Part shown: piece by piece, positions 7,764 through 9,224 of the stretch | Numbering within the stretch: the first letter of the stretch is position 1 | Layout of the letters: every line of letters starts with the position of its first letter | NCBI GenBank assembly: GCA_037443945.1 | Contig: JBBINH010000081.1 | Coordinates: 1 to 9,224, forward strand | DNA: 9,224 bases | Source of the DNA: SSF26 sp037443945 | Lineage (GTDB): Bacteria > Chloroflexota > Anaerolineae > J102 | Direction: 5' to 3' | Translations under genes and position numbers: made by a program | The notes under the pieces: generated by a model | Databases searched by the model: none | What the model was told of the DNA's origin: nothing | What the model saw: the letters and a program-made list of their open reading frames with translations, nothing else

Positions 7764-7768
7764 GAGGG
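7764..7768 (+). promoter_or_regulatory. Ribosome binding site of dnaJ
   Basis: GAGGG lies 11 bases before the ATG at 7780. The spacing is slightly long but this is the best purine run in the 72-base gap. No CIRCE heat-shock operator or recognisable promoter is present in this gap. Confidence 0.5.
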
Positions 7769-7779
7769 TATCGATCACG

Positions 7780-8901
7780 ATGAGCACTCTGCGTGATTAT
7801 TACGAGATTCTCGGTGTTGAACGCACGGCTTCGGCGGAAGAGATCAAACGCGCCTATCGTCGGCTGGTCAAGCAGTATCATCCCGATATTTACAAGGGCC
7901 CCGACGCCGATCAACGCATCAAAGAGATCAACGAAGCCTACGAAGTGCTCAGCAACCCGGAAAGACGGGCGGCTTACGACCGCTTCGGCCATGCCGGTTT
8001 GCAAGGAATGCCCGACATGGGCGGAGCCGGTTTTCCCGACCTGGGTGACCTGTTCAGTGAATTCTTCGGCGGTTTCGGTTTCCGCACAGGGCCCCAACGC
8101 GGTCCGGTGCGCGGGGCCGACCTGCGCTATAACCTGACCATCGAATTCGAAGAAGCCGTCCTCGGTACCGAAAAGGAGATCGAAATCGAGCGTGAGGAGG
8201 TGTGCCCGCGTTGTCAGGGGGTGGGCGCCGAACCGGGCACGACGCCGATCCGCTGTCCGACCTGCAACGGCACCGGTGAGGTGCGCCAGCGTCAACAGAC
8301 CCTGCTGGGCACCCTGGTCAATGTCACGACCTGTCCGCGTTGTCGGGGTGAGGGCGAAATCGTCACCACACCCTGCCAGCAATGCCGCGGGGAACGGATG
8401 GTGACGATGACCCGACGCCTGCGGGTCAAAATCCCACCCGGTGTGGATGAAGGGACGCGTATCCGCCTGCCCAACGAAGGCAACATGGGCATGCGCGGGG
8501 GGCCCAGCGGTCATTTATACGTCTTCATCGGCGTCAAGCCGCATAAGTACTTCCGTCGCCAGGAAGACGATCTGCTGCTTGAATTGCCTATCAATGTGGC
8601 CCAAGCCGTGTTGGGCGCCGAGTTACAGGTGCCGACGCTCGACGGCCCGCGCACGGTCAAGATTCCCCCCGGCACCCAACCGGGCAAGGTTATTCGTCTG
8701 CGCGGGTTGGGCGTGCCCCGTCTGCGCGGCAACGGCCGTGGCGACCTGCTGATCACGGTCAATGTGCAGATTCCCACCCAACTCACCGACGAACAGCGTC
8801 GGTTGTTTGAACAACTGGCCGTCTCTCTGAGCGGTGGTCATGGCGGCGAGCGCAGCGAGGGCGGCTTTTTCGAGCGGATGAAAGACGCTTTGGGCCTCTA
8901 G
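7780..8901 (+). CDS. dnaJ: Chaperone protein DnaJ (type I Hsp40)
   Basis: This co-chaperone binds unfolded protein and stimulates the ATPase of DnaK (Hsp70) in the cytoplasm. Its 373 residues contain every type I part in order. The J domain (about 5-70) has the HPD motif at 34-36. A Gly/Phe-rich region follows (about 71-107). The zinc-binding domain has four Cys pairs: CPRCQGVG (142-149), CPTCNGTG (159-166), CPRCRGEG (185-192) and CQQCRGER (199-206). The last unit has Arg where the usual CxxCxGxG ends in Gly, while the zinc-binding Cys residues are all kept. Two C-terminal substrate-binding beta domains follow (about 207-335), with PPGVDEGTRIRL and PPGTQPGKVIRL, and then a dimerisation tail. 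A good Shine-Dalgarno sequence supports the start. prmA follows after nine bases; dnaK and grpE are not in view. Confidence 0.98.
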   Translation: MSTLRDYYEILGVERTASAEEIKRAYRRLVKQYHPDIYKGPDADQRIKEINEAYEVLSNPERRAAYDRFGHAGLQGMPDMGGAGFPDLGDLFSEFFGGFGFRTGPQRGPVRGADLRYNLTIEFEEAVLGTEKEIEIEREEVCPRCQGVGAEPGTTPIRCPTCNGTGEVRQRQQTLLGTLVNVTTCPRCRGEGEIVTTPCQQCRGERMVTMTRRLRVKIPPGVDEGTRIRLPNEGNMGMRGGPSGHLYVFIGVKPHKYFRRQEDDLLLELPINVAQAVLGAELQVPTLDGPRTVKIPPGTQPGKVIRLRGLGVPRLRGNGRGDLLITVNVQIPTQLTDEQRRLFEQLAVSLSGGHGGERSEGGFFERMKDALGL

Positions 8902-8910
8902 CGCCGAGCG

Positions 8911-9224
8911 ATGGCCGCCGCTTTTCCCGATTTGCTGGAGCTGGCCGTGGTGGTCTCGACGGCCGATCCCGCCGATCCGGCCGTGAGTGCAGCCGTGGCT
9001 TTGCTGGAGGCGCAGCTTCCGGCGGTAGCGGTGGAGCGCAGCGGGTTCGGCGAATACGGCGAAACCGAAGGGGTGCGGGTCCGTGTGCTGGCTTATGCCG
9101 AGGCCACGGCAGCACAGGAGGCACTCCTGACGCAACTGATCGCCGGGCTGAAAGCTCTGCCGACAGGAAGCGCCTATGAGGCGATCGGCCTGCGGCGGTT
9201 GGCCGCCACCGACTGGACCGAGGC
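8911..9224 (+). CDS. prmA: Ribosomal protein L11 methyltransferase, N-terminal part (runs off the window)
   Basis: The frame stays open from the ATG to the window edge, giving 104 codons of a gene that normally encodes about 290-320 residues. PrmA trimethylates ribosomal protein L11 using S-adenosylmethionine. Only the N-terminal L11-recognition domain is visible. It has an opening strand (LELAVVVSTAD), a helix (AVSAAVALLEAQL), a strand with VRVRVLAYAE, a second helix (AAQEALLTQLIAGLKAL), and near the edge RRLAATDWTEA, which matches the family's conserved DW..aW junction before the methyltransferase domain. The catalytic domain is outside the window. Assignment rests on that junction and on the known dnaJ-prmA linkage seen, for example, in Bacillus. 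The ATG lies nine bases after the dnaJ stop, in the same frame as dnaJ, and no Shine-Dalgarno sequence is seen, so translation may be coupled. Confidence 0.75.
   Translation, partial: MAAAFPDLLELAVVVSTADPADPAVSAAVALLEAQLPAVAVERSGFGEYGETEGVRVRVLAYAEATAAQEALLTQLIAGLKALPTGSAYEAIGLRRLAATDWTE

Noticed and set aside
7708..7779. CIRCE or other heat-shock operator before dnaJ
   Set aside because: I looked for TTAGCACTC-N9-GAGTGCTAA and found no resemblance in this gap.
7432..8514. 360-codon open frame on the minus strand opposite dnaJ
   Set aside because: It lies over the highly conserved dnaJ and the small membrane protein gene. The translation is His/Gly/Arg-rich with no family features.

Overview
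The window is GC-rich bacterial chromosome with dense housekeeping coding, almost all on the + strand. There are no RNA genes, CRISPR arrays, insertion sequences or phage genes that I can see. The protein styles suggest a Chloroflexota (Anaerolineae/Ardenticatenia-like) bacterium: an ABC-F protein with a long insertion, a membrane-anchored VanW-like/class A beta-lactamase-fold hydrolase, and extended -10 promoters followed by genes without Shine-Dalgarno sequences. This placement is an inference made without a database search.

Layout. Positions 1-47 hold the first codons of a probable divergent gene on the - strand. Positions 48-255 are a regulatory spacer with two dyads (110-125, and a perfect 14-bp palindrome at 154-167) and a probable extended -10 promoter (217-225). 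A small predicted alpha/beta-barrel-type protein follows (256-564) and ends at a strong intrinsic terminator (593-625). A second block holds a beta-hydroxyacid dehydrogenase (682-1569), GMP synthase guaA (1630-3189) and a membrane-anchored serine hydrolase (3211-4674). A long hairpin closes this block over the hydrolase stop codon. A third block starts at a perfect extended -10 promoter (4710-4718). It contains an ABC-F ATPase (4740-6725), coaE (6806-7411), a two-helix small membrane protein (7447-7707), dnaJ (7780-8901) and the start of prmA (8911 to the window edge). It has no visible internal terminator and short gaps, so it may be one transcript.

How the genes relate. The third block gathers genes around translation and protein quality: a ribosome-associated ABC-F ATPase, a DnaJ co-chaperone and the L11 methyltransferase, plus the last step of CoA synthesis. 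The dnaJ-prmA pair is a known bacterial linkage, here without dnaK or grpE in view. The second block joins purine synthesis with a probable cell-envelope enzyme and a small-aldehyde reductase, and no shared pathway is evident.

I found no convincing new multi-gene system. The observations most worth a second look are the altered active-site motifs and domain fusion of the serine hydrolase, a Met-rich small ORF whose stop overlaps the guaA start, the scarcity of Shine-Dalgarno sequences alongside TGGTAT-type promoters, and the palindrome in the divergent spacer.
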